Shown here one piece after another: positions 32,360-40,960 of a stretch of DNA of 64,000 bases (position 1 is its first letter; every line of letters starts with the position of its first letter). The translations under genes were made by a program, and so were the position numbers. The stretch lies in contig WGNA01000012.1 of the NCBI GenBank assembly GCA_016124755.1, positions 1 to 64,000 on the forward strand, given 5' to 3'. Below the pieces are notes generated by a model. That model made no database searches, had not been told where the DNA came from, and saw only the letters and a program-made list of their open reading frames with translations. This stretch comes from Bacteroidota bacterium (GTDB taxonomy: Bacteria; Bacteroidota; Bacteroidia; NS11-12g; UBA9320).

Positions 32360-32393
32360 TGCTGTTTGTTAAACGGCATTTTTGAGATTGCTT

Positions 32394-33788
32394 TTAGTAG
32401 CCAAGGATTTTTAACATACTTTTATGGCTCTGCTCTTTGCTGAAAATCCGGGTGAAAATTTCCCCATTCTCATCGCGGTCGATGATGATGTGTTTCGGTG
32501 CGGGAATTAAACAATGCTGAATTCCACCAAATCCGCTTAGGGATTCCTGATACGCTCCGGTGTTGAAAAAGCCGATGTACAGCACTTCATCTTTATCGAA
32601 CTGCGGAATATAAATCGCGTTCACGTGCTGCTCCGAGTTGTAATAGTCGTCGCTGTCGCAGGTGAGTCCGCCCAGCAGAACACGCTCATATCGGCGATCC
32701 CAGTGATTTACCGGCAACATCACAAACCGCTGACTGATTGCCCAGGCATCGGGTAGAGTTGTCATAAAACTTCCGTCGATCATATTCCATTTCTCCCGGT
32801 CATTCTGTTGTTTCTGGTTGATCACACTGTAAATGGTTGCGCCGCTTTCCCCTACTGTAAAAGATCCGAACTCCGTGAAAATATCCGGTTCTTTCACCTT
32901 GTATTCATTACAAACCCATTTAATCTGGGCGATAATTTCTTCGGCCATATAGGCATAATCGTAATCGAAAGTGAGCGAACGTTTGATCGGGAATCCGCCG
33001 CCGATGTTGAGCGATGTGAGTTCGGGGCACTCCTTTTTTAATTCGCAATAAACGCGAAGACATTTGTGCAATTCATTCCAGTAATACGCTGTATCGGTGA
33101 TGCCGGTATTAATGAAAAAGTGCAGCATCTTAAGCTTTGCATGTTTTTCCTTGGCAACCGTATCGCGGTAAAAAGGAAGAATATCGCGGTAGCCGATGCC
33201 CAGCCGGCTGGTGTAAAATTCGTGTTTAGGTTCTTCCTCCGATGCGATCCGGATGCCGATATTGAAATCGCCGTTGATCTTCGGAGCCAGTTTTCCCAGT
33301 TCTTCCACATTATCAATAATGGCGTGAACCTTTGAGAATCCGTCGTTGATGAGCGTTGCGATCCGCTCAATGTATCCGGTGGTTTTATAGCCGTTGCAAA
33401 CAATAAACTGATTTTTCTTAATGAGTCCGTCGTCGAAAAGGGAAGAAACAATTTCCAGATCGAAGGCCGATGATGTCTCAATGTGAATTTCGTTTTTCAG
33501 CGCCTCTTCCAATACAAAACGGAAGTGTGAACTCTTCGTGCAGTAGCAGTAATTGTATTTGCCCTGATAATCCACCTTCGCCATCGCCACATTGAACCAC
33601 GTCTTTGCACGCCGGATGTTTTCGGAAATCTTGGGCAAATAGGTAAATTTTAACGGAGTGCCATATTGCTTGATGATGTCCATGAGATAGATACCATGGA
33701 AACTCAGGCAGAAGTCCTCATCTACTTCAAACTCTTCTTGTGGGAAATCGAAGGTCTGTTCAACGAGGTCGATGTACTTATCTTTCAT
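32394..33788 (-). CDS. speA: arginine decarboxylase (short Bacteroidota form)
   Basis: This 464-residue PLP enzyme with the alanine-racemase-like fold is predicted to convert arginine to agmatine, the entry to polyamine synthesis. The PLP Lys is probably Lys85 in YCYCTKSSHF. The glycine-rich phosphate loop is LNIGGGFPI, and the C-terminal substrate/active-site segment is GGLTCDSDDYY. It is much shorter than the E. coli SpeA (about 650 residues), as is usual for this phylum. No agmatinase gene lies between it and the DHS-like gene. Substrate is inferred from the family; ornithine or meso-diaminopimelate cannot be strictly excluded. Confidence 0.85.
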   Translation of the reverse strand: MKDKYIDLVEQTFDFPQEEFEVDEDFCLSFHGIYLMDIIKQYGTPLKFTYLPKISENIRRAKTWFNVAMAKVDYQGKYNYCYCTKSSHFRFVLEEALKNEIHIETSSAFDLEIVSSLFDDGLIKKNQFIVCNGYKTTGYIERIATLINDGFSKVHAIIDNVEELGKLAPKINGDFNIGIRIASEEEPKHEFYTSRLGIGYRDILPFYRDTVAKEKHAKLKMLHFFINTGITDTAYYWNELHKCLRVYCELKKECPELTSLNIGGGFPIKRSLTFDYDYAYMAEEIIAQIKWVCNEYKVKEPDIFTEFGSFTVGESGATIYSVINQKQQNDREKWNMIDGSFMTTLPDAWAISQRFVMLPVNHWDRRYERVLLGGLTCDSDDYYNSEQHVNAIYIPQFDKDEVLYIGFFNTGAYQESLSGFGGIQHCLIPAPKHIIIDRDENGEIFTRIFSKEQSHKSMLKILGY

Positions 33789-33919
33789 TTTAACTAATCA
33801 GAATTCTTAACAAACGGTCACAAACTACGCTGATAATCACAATCAGAGCAACTTAAAAAACAAATCCGCGATATTTCGGGTTTGCTTAATACCGGTATTC
33901 CAAAATCAATTCTGAAAAT

Positions 33920-33949
33920 TTTGAAACTACCTCCGACCCATTATTTTTG
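33920..33949 (+). promoter_or_regulatory. promoter candidate abutting a start codon
   Basis: TTTG (33920-33923), 18 nt, then TATTTTTG (33942-33949) match the -33/-7 consensus. The ATG of the TPR gene starts only 5 nt after the -7 box, at or next to the expected transcription start, so the mRNA may be leaderless. Confidence 0.5.
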
Positions 33950-33954
33950 AATAT

Positions 33955-34605
33955 ATGATATCAAAAGAAGCCATTCAGGAAAAATTCAGAGAACGGGATT
34001 ATCAATTTTGTCTGAACCACCTGCCCGACGGCACAACCGATTCGGATCTTCTCCGGATCAAGGCACTTTGTTATCAAAAATCGGAACGCTGGGAAGACGC
34101 TCTCGATGTCTGGAACGCATTGATTTTGCGAAATGATCAGATCTCCGAATTCTTTATGGAAAGAGGAGTCTGCAAATTTCATCTCGGTTTTAAATCGACA
34201 TTGGAAGACTTTGATGAAGCGGTAAATCTCGAACCGGATAATCCGTACCGACTTGCCTGCCGGGGTTTTATTAAAGATAAACTCGGGAATACTGTAGGTG
34301 CCATTGAAGATTATAAACTGTCGCTTGAACTGGAACCCGACAACGAAGTAACGCTGAATAATCTGGGTTTGTTAGAAGAAAAACTCGGCTATGCGGGTTT
34401 GGCAAAAGACCGATACAAACAAGCGGATACACTCGCTGCGATTTCGAAAGAACTCAATATCTCGTTTACCGAAGAAGATCAAATTACACAGGAACCGGAA
34501 AAACCAACTTCGATCTGGAAAGAACTCCGCCGTATGTTTTCCTCCCGAACCGAATTTGTAAAATTTTTACGCGAAGCCCGGGATCTGTTTTTTAAGAAGG
34601 CGTGA
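33955..34605 (+). CDS. tetratricopeptide-repeat protein
   Basis: This 216-residue protein has at least three TPR units (ALCYQKSERWEDALDVWNAL; FLMERG-like and AVNLEPDNPYRLACRGFIKDKLG; DYKLSLELEPDNEVTLNNLG). No signal peptide is seen, so it is probably cytoplasmic. A basic C-terminal tail ends in RDLFFKKA. TPRs mediate protein-protein contacts; the partner is unknown. It is divergent from speA and stands alone. Confidence 0.8.
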   Translation: MISKEAIQEKFRERDYQFCLNHLPDGTTDSDLLRIKALCYQKSERWEDALDVWNALILRNDQISEFFMERGVCKFHLGFKSTLEDFDEAVNLEPDNPYRLACRGFIKDKLGNTVGAIEDYKLSLELEPDNEVTLNNLGLLEEKLGYAGLAKDRYKQADTLAAISKELNISFTEEDQITQEPEKPTSIWKELRRMFSSRTEFVKFLREARDLFFKKA

Positions 34606-34823
34606 ATTTGAAATTGCCATCAAAGCCGGGAGGGGTTGAAGGAAGGTGACTAAGGTGAAAGTTTTAAAAATAAAAGTTTCTTAATGTAGGTCCGTAGTAT
34701 CTGATTTCGCTGTACTCTAAGCGGACACTGGATTATAAAATTCAATTCAGATTTTGCATTTGAGTTATCGTTCATAACTTCGGAAATTCAAGAAATTAAA
34801 AATCCATTCGCATATTTGCTGAA

Positions 34824-35264
34824 GTGCATTTAGATAGGTACGTATTAAAGTCTGGTGAACAACTCGAAGTTTTTGAGTTCATAAGTGTTGGCCCCAAAGG
34901 AAGGATAACGAAAATGATTCAATACTCACCAACGAACTATAAAGATTTGTATAACCTTGGTTTTGGTGATAAAAACCCTGAAACCGGGGAAGTTGATGAT
35001 TTGTCAATTTCAAATAATGGAGACAGTGATAAAGTTCTGGCAACAGTAGTTGCAACGGTTTTTGCGTTTACTGATAAACATCCAGAAGCAATGGTATATG
35101 CTGCAGGAAGTACTAAATCTAGAACAAGACTTTATAGAATGGGAATTTCAAAGTATTTAGACTATATCAAGTTGGATTTTGAAATTTTTGGTGAAACTGA
35201 AGACGGTTGGGAAGAATTTGAACCTGACAATGAATATTCCGGTTTCTTAATCAGAAAAAAATAG
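34824..35264 (+). CDS. DUF6934-family protein
   Basis: This 146-residue protein has a recognisable family pattern: LDRY at the N-terminus, FEFISVGPKGRITKMIQYSP, YNLGFGDKNPETGEVDDLSISNNGDSDKVLATV, and the C-terminal YAAGSTKSRTRLYRMGISKYL. The function of the family is not known. Translation starts with GTG, which places LDRY at the N-terminus as in relatives. A 51-residue gene begins 6 nt after its stop. Such two-gene units with a tiny partner are often toxin-antitoxin-like; that is inference. Confidence 0.72.
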   Translation: MHLDRYVLKSGEQLEVFEFISVGPKGRITKMIQYSPTNYKDLYNLGFGDKNPETGEVDDLSISNNGDSDKVLATVVATVFAFTDKHPEAMVYAAGSTKSRTRLYRMGISKYLDYIKLDFEIFGETEDGWEEFEPDNEYSGFLIRKK

Positions 35265-35270
35265 ATCGTT

Positions 35271-35426
35271 ATGAATATCAATGATTTGAAAAAGAAAAAG
35301 CCTATTGTTACTATTGACAAAAGCCTTGACTTTTTCAACGACAAAATCTTATTTCCTGAAAAATTGGATAAAGCAAATGAAATGTTGAAAAGGCATGGAC
35401 TTCCATTATCGAAAAAATCACTTTAG
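35271..35426 (+). CDS. 51-residue partner protein of the DUF6934 gene
   Basis: This is a short open frame with an ATG 6 nt behind the DUF6934 stop codon. The product begins MNINDLKKKKPIVTIDKSL and ends with HGLPLSKKSL. It is highly charged, with 13 Lys, and probably helical in the second half. It is not recognised. Tight spacing and sensible amino-acid composition support it as real. It may bind the DUF6934 product, like an antitoxin or chaperone. Confidence 0.55.
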   Translation: MNINDLKKKKPIVTIDKSLDFFNDKILFPEKLDKANEMLKRHGLPLSKKSL

Positions 35427-35568
35427 CTGTTTAGCAGTTATATTTTTATTAGTTCAATTGTTCAGAATGCTTAGAGGGTTCATTCCTTTTAATCAACATC
35501 GAAAGAAAATATTGGATTCGGATGATATAATTCAACCCAACATTTAGGATAAATAGAATTTTTTAAAT

Positions 35569-35589
35569 GGGCTGGGTATACCACAGCCC
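35569..35589. repeat. near-perfect palindrome
   Basis: GGGCTGGGTATACCACAGCCC forms an inverted repeat with a central GGTATACC. It is in the convergent gap between the 51-residue gene and the VWA gene. It is a possible bidirectional transcription end, although only an A/T-rich stretch, not a clean T tract, flanks it. Confidence 0.45.
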
Positions 35590-35626
35590 CGCAATCGTTA
35601 AATCCAACCTTTTCCAAACATCACCT

Positions 35627-37015
35627 CTAAATCCTCCCTCCAAATTCCGGTACAAAACGACCGCCGGATATTTTATATGTAACACTTCCTATTTTAATTT
35701 TTTGACCTTCGGAAAGTTTAAATAGCTCCGTAATATCATCGGTCATTGTGTGCACCGAACCATGACTTGAATACGCCAGATCCAGATACTGTGTATTAAT
35801 GGATCCATAATTTCCGCACACAATTACATGAACAGGTTTATTCAATTTTTTAATCATCTGGTAATCCCGCATATTGGAAAAATTGTCGGCAATAAGAATT
35901 ATCTCTTTTGCATCCGGATTAAAGCGCACTCCTTCTAAAATTGCTTCAACATCGTTTTCCGGAGAATCTCCCCCGCCTCCTTTCGACATCGCTTTTTGCA
36001 TGAACTGATAAACCTCGTTAAAATCCTGACTTTCGATTCGGTAAATACCACCCGTTTTCCCCATAATTTTTGAAACATCCGGTTTGAAATCTCCGTCCTG
36101 AAAAAACACGAAATCATCAACCCGGGCGATGTTTTGTTTTAACGCAATCCATTGAACCAACTGCACTAAATACGGCGACATACTTCCGGTTACGTCCACA
36201 ACAATTTGCATGTCCTTCCAATCTGTGTTGCGATTTAATGCAGCCAATACCGAAGTATCCGGTTGGTATTTCATAATTGCAGCAGCATCCGAATTCAGAA
36301 CCAGTTTTTTAATGGGCACAAACCGGATTCTTTCAGCGGTGTCGTAAACCCGAACCAGATCTCTATTCCAGAAACCCGGATTGTCGTAACGTATTCCCAT
36401 TTCTCTTTTCTTCCGGGATTTGGGTGCGTAATATTTATCGATGCAGGTCCTTCGCATTAAATTTACCGTGTCGATGGCATCTTCAATATGAAAAACAGAA
36501 GTGAATGATAAGATTTCCGCTGCGCGCGATTCAAACGAAATGGGATTGTAATACACAACGAAGCCATGGAAATACGACTCACAAGTTCCCTGAGTTGCAC
36601 ATCCTGTTTGACAAATCACCCTCCAGTTGATCGCCGAATTATTAAATAACTCCGGAGCAACCTTATATAAGTTTCGGAATCGTTGCTTGTTTAATTCAGG
36701 TTGATCGAACGACCGGCTCGCCCGATAATCTGTGTAAACCAAATCCACCTGAACAATGGTTTTATCCTTAAAAGCCCTGCAAACTCCCGGATTTAACAAA
36801 GAGTCTTTTGCGAAATGCGTCCGCACCAAATACGCGCTCATGTAATCGAGTTGCGTAAATTTCTCAACCACTTCCGGTTTAAGTTTAGACAAAGATTCAG
36901 GTTTGAATAACTGCGCTTTTAATTCAACGGCATTGAGCGTAATTAATAAACCTACCATCAACTTTAAAAGCAGTCCTGTTAATTCAACTTTCTGTGTTCG
37001 GTTACTCTTGTTCAT
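35627..37015 (-). CDS. secreted von Willebrand factor A-domain protein
   Basis: This 462-residue protein has an N-terminal signal/anchor (about 15-34, ending ELKAQ). A middle region with paired cysteines (CQTGCATQGTCESYFHG) follows, then a C-terminal VWA domain whose metal-site motif is DVTGSMS (DxSxS variant, with Thr replacing the first Ser). Further VWA features are GGGGDSPENDVEAI and IILIADN. No T9SS domain is present, so it should sit in the periplasm. VWA domains bind proteins through a metal ion. Function is unknown. The gene is monocistronic. Confidence 0.75.
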   Translation of the reverse strand: MNKSNRTQKVELTGLLLKLMVGLLITLNAVELKAQLFKPESLSKLKPEVVEKFTQLDYMSAYLVRTHFAKDSLLNPGVCRAFKDKTIVQVDLVYTDYRASRSFDQPELNKQRFRNLYKVAPELFNNSAINWRVICQTGCATQGTCESYFHGFVVYYNPISFESRAAEILSFTSVFHIEDAIDTVNLMRRTCIDKYYAPKSRKKREMGIRYDNPGFWNRDLVRVYDTAERIRFVPIKKLVLNSDAAAIMKYQPDTSVLAALNRNTDWKDMQIVVDVTGSMSPYLVQLVQWIALKQNIARVDDFVFFQDGDFKPDVSKIMGKTGGIYRIESQDFNEVYQFMQKAMSKGGGGDSPENDVEAILEGVRFNPDAKEIILIADNFSNMRDYQMIKKLNKPVHVIVCGNYGSINTQYLDLAYSSHGSVHTMTDDITELFKLSEGQKIKIGSVTYKISGGRFVPEFGGRI

Positions 37016-37220
37016 CTTTTCTGTTGTTTACTGGTTTATATCGAAATGACGAAGAGGTAACCATTCTTGTTGGATTTTTTTCAATTTATTCTTCTTATCC
37101 TTATTATCTCACGGATTTAAGTCATTCGACCAAATCGGGATTTAAGTCATCCCACACCATCTTCTCCCCTTTTCTGCCAAACATTATTCACTAATTTCGG
37201 AGCTCGAAAAATCACGAAAG

Positions 37221-38531
37221 ATGAAATATCCTGTAATAGACAAAGACCTCTTCATACACAACCGAAAGCGTTTCACTGCCGAGATGAAACCCGGCAGTAT
37301 TGCCATCTTCCACAGCAATTACCAATACTCGTGGAATGGCGACGCTTTTCACAAATTCAAACAGAACTCCGACCTGTTCTTTTTGTGCGGCATTGATCAG
37401 GAAGATACGGTTCTGGTAATGTTCCCGGATTGTCCGGTTCCTGCCTACCGCGAATGTCTTTTTCTGTTAGAAACGAATGAAACCATTGCCGTTTGGGAAG
37501 GTCACAAATACACAAAGGAAGAAGCAACCGAAGCTTCAGGAATAAAAAATGTTTTCTGGAACGAGAATTATCTCGAACGCCTTCGAAGCATCATCAATAT
37601 GGCCGATAACATTTATCTGCCGTTAAACGAAAACGACCGGTATCCTTTTAAATCGCCGTACCGAAATCTCGATATGGCACATACAATCCGGGAGATGTTT
37701 CCGCTTCATCAGTACTATCGCGCCGGTAAAATTCTACAAAGACTTCGTTCGGTAAAACATCCCATCGAAGTGGATCTTACCCGACATGCCATTGCGATTT
37801 CAAAACTCGGATGGGAGCGCATTTTACGAAGCACGAAACCGGGAATTTTTGAATACGATATCGAAGCCGAACTCATTCACGAATTTATTTCGAACCGGGG
37901 AAACGGTTTTTCTTTCGAGCCCATTGTTGCCTCCGGGGCCAATGCCTGCGTTCTGCATTATATCGAAAACAAAGACCGCGTAAAAGACGGCGATCTTATC
38001 TTGGTCGACTGCGGTGTGGATTACGCCAATTACGCGAGTGACATGACGCGTTGTCTTCCGGCTAATGGACGATTTTCTGCCCGTCAGAAAGACGTATATA
38101 ATGCGGTGTTGCGCGTAATGAAACAGGCTCGTGAACTCTTAAAACCGGGGACGATGCTGATGGAATATCACGACGTTGTCGGCAAAATGATGGAGAAGGA
38201 ATTGGTGGATCTCGGACTCATTACCATGCAGGACATCCGCGATCAGGATCCGAACTGGCCAGCGTTTAAAAAGTATTTCATGCACGGAACTTCGCACTTT
38301 TTGGGTATTGATGTTCACGACAGCGGAATGCGCTACGAGCCAATGCAGGCCGGAAATCTTTTCACCTGCGAACCGGGAATTTATATTCAGGAAGAAGGCA
38401 TCGGCGTGCGCATCGAAAACAACATTCTCATTCAGGAAAACGGTTACATCGATTTAATGGATGAAATTAATATGCCGATTGAAGTAGAGGAAATTGAGGA
38501 TATTATGAATGCTGCCAAGGCAACCGCATAA
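37221..38531 (+). CDS. Xaa-Pro aminopeptidase (aminopeptidase P, M24B)
   Basis: This 436-residue cytoplasmic metalloenzyme removes an N-terminal residue before proline. An N-terminal creatinase-like domain (1-170) precedes the pita-bread catalytic domain. All five dinuclear metal ligands are visible: Asp263 (VDCGVDY), Asp274 (ASDMTR), His359 (HGTSHFLG), Glu384 (CEPGIYI) and Glu399 (VRIENN). Length is normal for the bacterial enzyme. The gene stands alone; MITE copy 2 lies 230 bp downstream. Confidence 0.92.
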   Translation: MKYPVIDKDLFIHNRKRFTAEMKPGSIAIFHSNYQYSWNGDAFHKFKQNSDLFFLCGIDQEDTVLVMFPDCPVPAYRECLFLLETNETIAVWEGHKYTKEEATEASGIKNVFWNENYLERLRSIINMADNIYLPLNENDRYPFKSPYRNLDMAHTIREMFPLHQYYRAGKILQRLRSVKHPIEVDLTRHAIAISKLGWERILRSTKPGIFEYDIEAELIHEFISNRGNGFSFEPIVASGANACVLHYIENKDRVKDGDLILVDCGVDYANYASDMTRCLPANGRFSARQKDVYNAVLRVMKQARELLKPGTMLMEYHDVVGKMMEKELVDLGLITMQDIRDQDPNWPAFKKYFMHGTSHFLGIDVHDSGMRYEPMQAGNLFTCEPGIYIQEEGIGVRIENNILIQENGYIDLMDEINMPIEVEEIEDIMNAAKATA

Positions 38532-38762
38532 TATTCAACATTTTTACTTTACTGTTTTTTAAGCGCCATACTTAGGACTGTTTTTGCCAAGCGGTGTAAT
38601 TTTTATTTTATTGATTCTTTATTCTAAGTATTTACACTATGTAAAAATGTGTCCTATCACAATTTGAGGTCTTGAAAATCACTTTAAAAAATTAACTTAG
38701 GCAATTGCATCTTAACTTTTGGTTTGACTGAAATAAATTACCAAAGTTTACGCCAAAATAAA
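38532..38762. other. AT-rich non-coding stretch
   Basis: No open frame, hairpin-T-tract or promoter match stands out. It ends with TAAA (38759-38762), which is repeated on the other side of the adjacent MITE-like element and may be its target duplication. Confidence 0.4.
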
Positions 38763-39109
38763 ATGCTTCTCCTTGTCATTAACCCAAAATTATAAATTGG
38801 TTTGGGGATCGATGTACTATCTCTTTTCTCACTTTTTTCTTGATAAAAAAGTAAGCAAAAAATCAAGTCGGAAAGAAAGCTGCCCAAGCGCCCTTTATCA
38901 TTTGTTGAAAATCTGGGGAAAGAAGTGTCAAGCACTTTCCCGATTTTCTACCAAATGACAAATTCCCGCCGGGGCTATCCCGCCTTTCCGACGGCCCACA
39001 CACGCGATCCTATTCTTGTTTTAGGATCCACTTCGCACAGTTCATTTTGGTTTTGTTAATACTAAAATTTAAAGGTTCCACAAGTTGGTGTAATTGGGCG
39101 GAGAAACAT
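38763..39109. mobile_element. MITE-like element, copy 2 (best preserved ends)
   Basis: This is a 347-bp element. It starts ATGCTTCTCC and ends GGAGAAACAT, an inverted repeat matching at 9 of 10 positions, and it is flanked by TAAA on both sides (38759-38762 and 39110-39113). Internally it has the TTTTTT-CTTGAT-AAAAAA hairpin, CAAGTCGGAAAGAAAGCTGC, CAAGCACTTTCCCGATTTTC and CTATCCCGCCTTTCCGACGG. It is nearly identical to copy 3 over the core. It encodes nothing recognisable, so mobilisation would need a transposase elsewhere. Confidence 0.78.
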
Positions 39110-39274
39110 TAAAACATAAATAGAGTGATAAATGGGATGAAAAATATCCTTGACTAAATATATTTCACTAATTGAAGCATCATCACCTCAAAGCCGACAC
39201 AATTCATCAACTGTTCAAAACCGACTTGCCGTATATCGCCCGGATTTATTCTAACTTTAACACCTCATTGAAAG

Positions 39275-40891
39275 ATGCCTATTTTGAAAACTTTTATACA
39301 CCACAACTGCAACTCAGTTCGTAATTCATACCTGAAACGATTTTATCTGCCGGTGCTTTTACTGATCATTTTTTCGGCTCCGAGAATTGTTTCTGCACAC
39401 GGCTCCACCTGGACCGATAGCATCGCCTGTATAATTTACAACCACTGTTCGAGCTGCCACAATCCAAAGGGAATCGCGCCTTTTTCGCTCACCACCTACA
39501 ACGAAGTTTATGCGAACCGGAACTCGATTTACGAATCGGTGAAGGCCAACAATATGCCTCCGTTTCCTCCCGATGAATCAAAGGTTGCGTATGCACATGC
39601 CAATACATTAACCGAACACGAGAAAGAAGAAATTCTCACCTGGATATTGGGTTTTGCTCCGCTGGGTGATCCTGACAAAGTTCCCGATCCGCCGGTGTTC
39701 AAAGACCAGTATGAAATCTCCGATCCCGACCTCATTGTAAAACTTCCGACCTACACGGTGAATACCGATGATGATGAATACCGGGCCTTCGTAATTCCGC
39801 TGAACAATCCAGAAGAGAAATTTATCGCTGCTTATGAATTTGTTCCCGGCAACCGCGAAATTGTTCACCACGCCATTATTTTTCAGGACACGACTAAGGT
39901 TCCGCTTCAACTCGATCAGGCAGATCCGGATCCCGGTTATATTGCTTTTGGCGGTACCGGTTCGGATAATTCCACGCTTTTAGGTGGTTATACGCCCGGA
40001 CAAAGTGCTTCAATTCATCCCGCTGGTTTCGGGAATTTGCTTTACAAACAAACCTATCTGGTGGTTCAGATGCATTATCCCGGGGGAATTAGTAATGCTG
40101 TTGACTCGTCGCACATCCGTATTAAATATGCCAGTGGAAAGGTTCGTGAAATAATTACCGTCGCGGCTCTCGAACATCAGAATACCTTACTAAACGGCCC
40201 GTTGGTGATTCCGGCCGATTCGGTAAAAACTTTTTATAACAAAGCCACCACTCCACTTACCGCGACGGTATTGGCCGTTTTACCGCACATGCATTTGTTG
40301 GGGAAAAGCATTAAGGCATACGGTATCACACCGGCGAAAGACACAATTCCTTTTGTTGATATTCCGAAATGGGATTTTCACTGGCAGGGTTTCTACACAT
40401 TTAAAAAACCGATTATTCTGCCAATCGGAACTACGTTGCGTGGAGAAGCCACATACGACAACACCAGTGATAATCTCGACAATCCCAATCACCCTCCCAA
40501 AACTGTAAGTCTCGGAGAAGGAACAGACGACGAAATGTTCCTGGTCTTTTTCTCCTTTGCATTTTATCAACCCGGTGATGAAAATCTGGTTGTCGATCCG
40601 AATGATCACTGGCCACATACGATGTGTCAGGCTGTTTCTTCGGTTGAAAATCTGAACACAGATAATGATCTTTTAATTTTCCCGAATCCGGCGACCGGTT
40701 TCATTAATATTCATTCCGGAAAAAGTATTCAATCGATTGAAGTTTTGAGAGCCGACGGAGTTTCGGTATTGCAAAATCAAAATCCGCAACCAACCGATTT
40801 TAACATTAATATTTCCAAGCCGGGTTTGTACTGGATTAAAATTATTTCAAAAGATGGAATTCAGGAAGTGAGGAAAGTTGTGGTGGAGTGA
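39275..40891 (+). CDS. cytochrome c-like/copper monooxygenase-like protein with T9SS domain
   Basis: This 538-residue exported protein has an N-terminal hydrophobic segment (24-40). A heme c site CSSCH (Cys58, Cys61, His62) comes next, with a possible axial Met93 in NNMPPFPPDESK. A two-lobe fold like copper type II ascorbate-dependent monooxygenases (PHM family) follows, with His-rich elements REIVHHAIIF (His197/His198), VVQMHYPGG and LPHMHLLGK. It ends in a type A T9SS domain (LIFPNPATGFINIHSG). The heme may feed electrons to the copper centres. Hydroxylase substrate is unknown. It is followed 69 bp later by another T9SS protein. Confidence 0.85.
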   Translation: MPILKTFIHHNCNSVRNSYLKRFYLPVLLLIIFSAPRIVSAHGSTWTDSIACIIYNHCSSCHNPKGIAPFSLTTYNEVYANRNSIYESVKANNMPPFPPDESKVAYAHANTLTEHEKEEILTWILGFAPLGDPDKVPDPPVFKDQYEISDPDLIVKLPTYTVNTDDDEYRAFVIPLNNPEEKFIAAYEFVPGNREIVHHAIIFQDTTKVPLQLDQADPDPGYIAFGGTGSDNSTLLGGYTPGQSASIHPAGFGNLLYKQTYLVVQMHYPGGISNAVDSSHIRIKYASGKVREIITVAALEHQNTLLNGPLVIPADSVKTFYNKATTPLTATVLAVLPHMHLLGKSIKAYGITPAKDTIPFVDIPKWDFHWQGFYTFKKPIILPIGTTLRGEATYDNTSDNLDNPNHPPKTVSLGEGTDDEMFLVFFSFAFYQPGDENLVVDPNDHWPHTMCQAVSSVENLNTDNDLLIFPNPATGFINIHSGKSIQSIEVLRADGVSVLQNQNPQPTDFNINISKPGLYWIKIISKDGIQEVRKVVVE

Positions 40892-40960
40892 ATCGGGAAG
40901 TACTTTTACCTGCGTTTTTACTAATTGTTTCTGTGGTGTATATTAGGTCAAAGCACTGTT

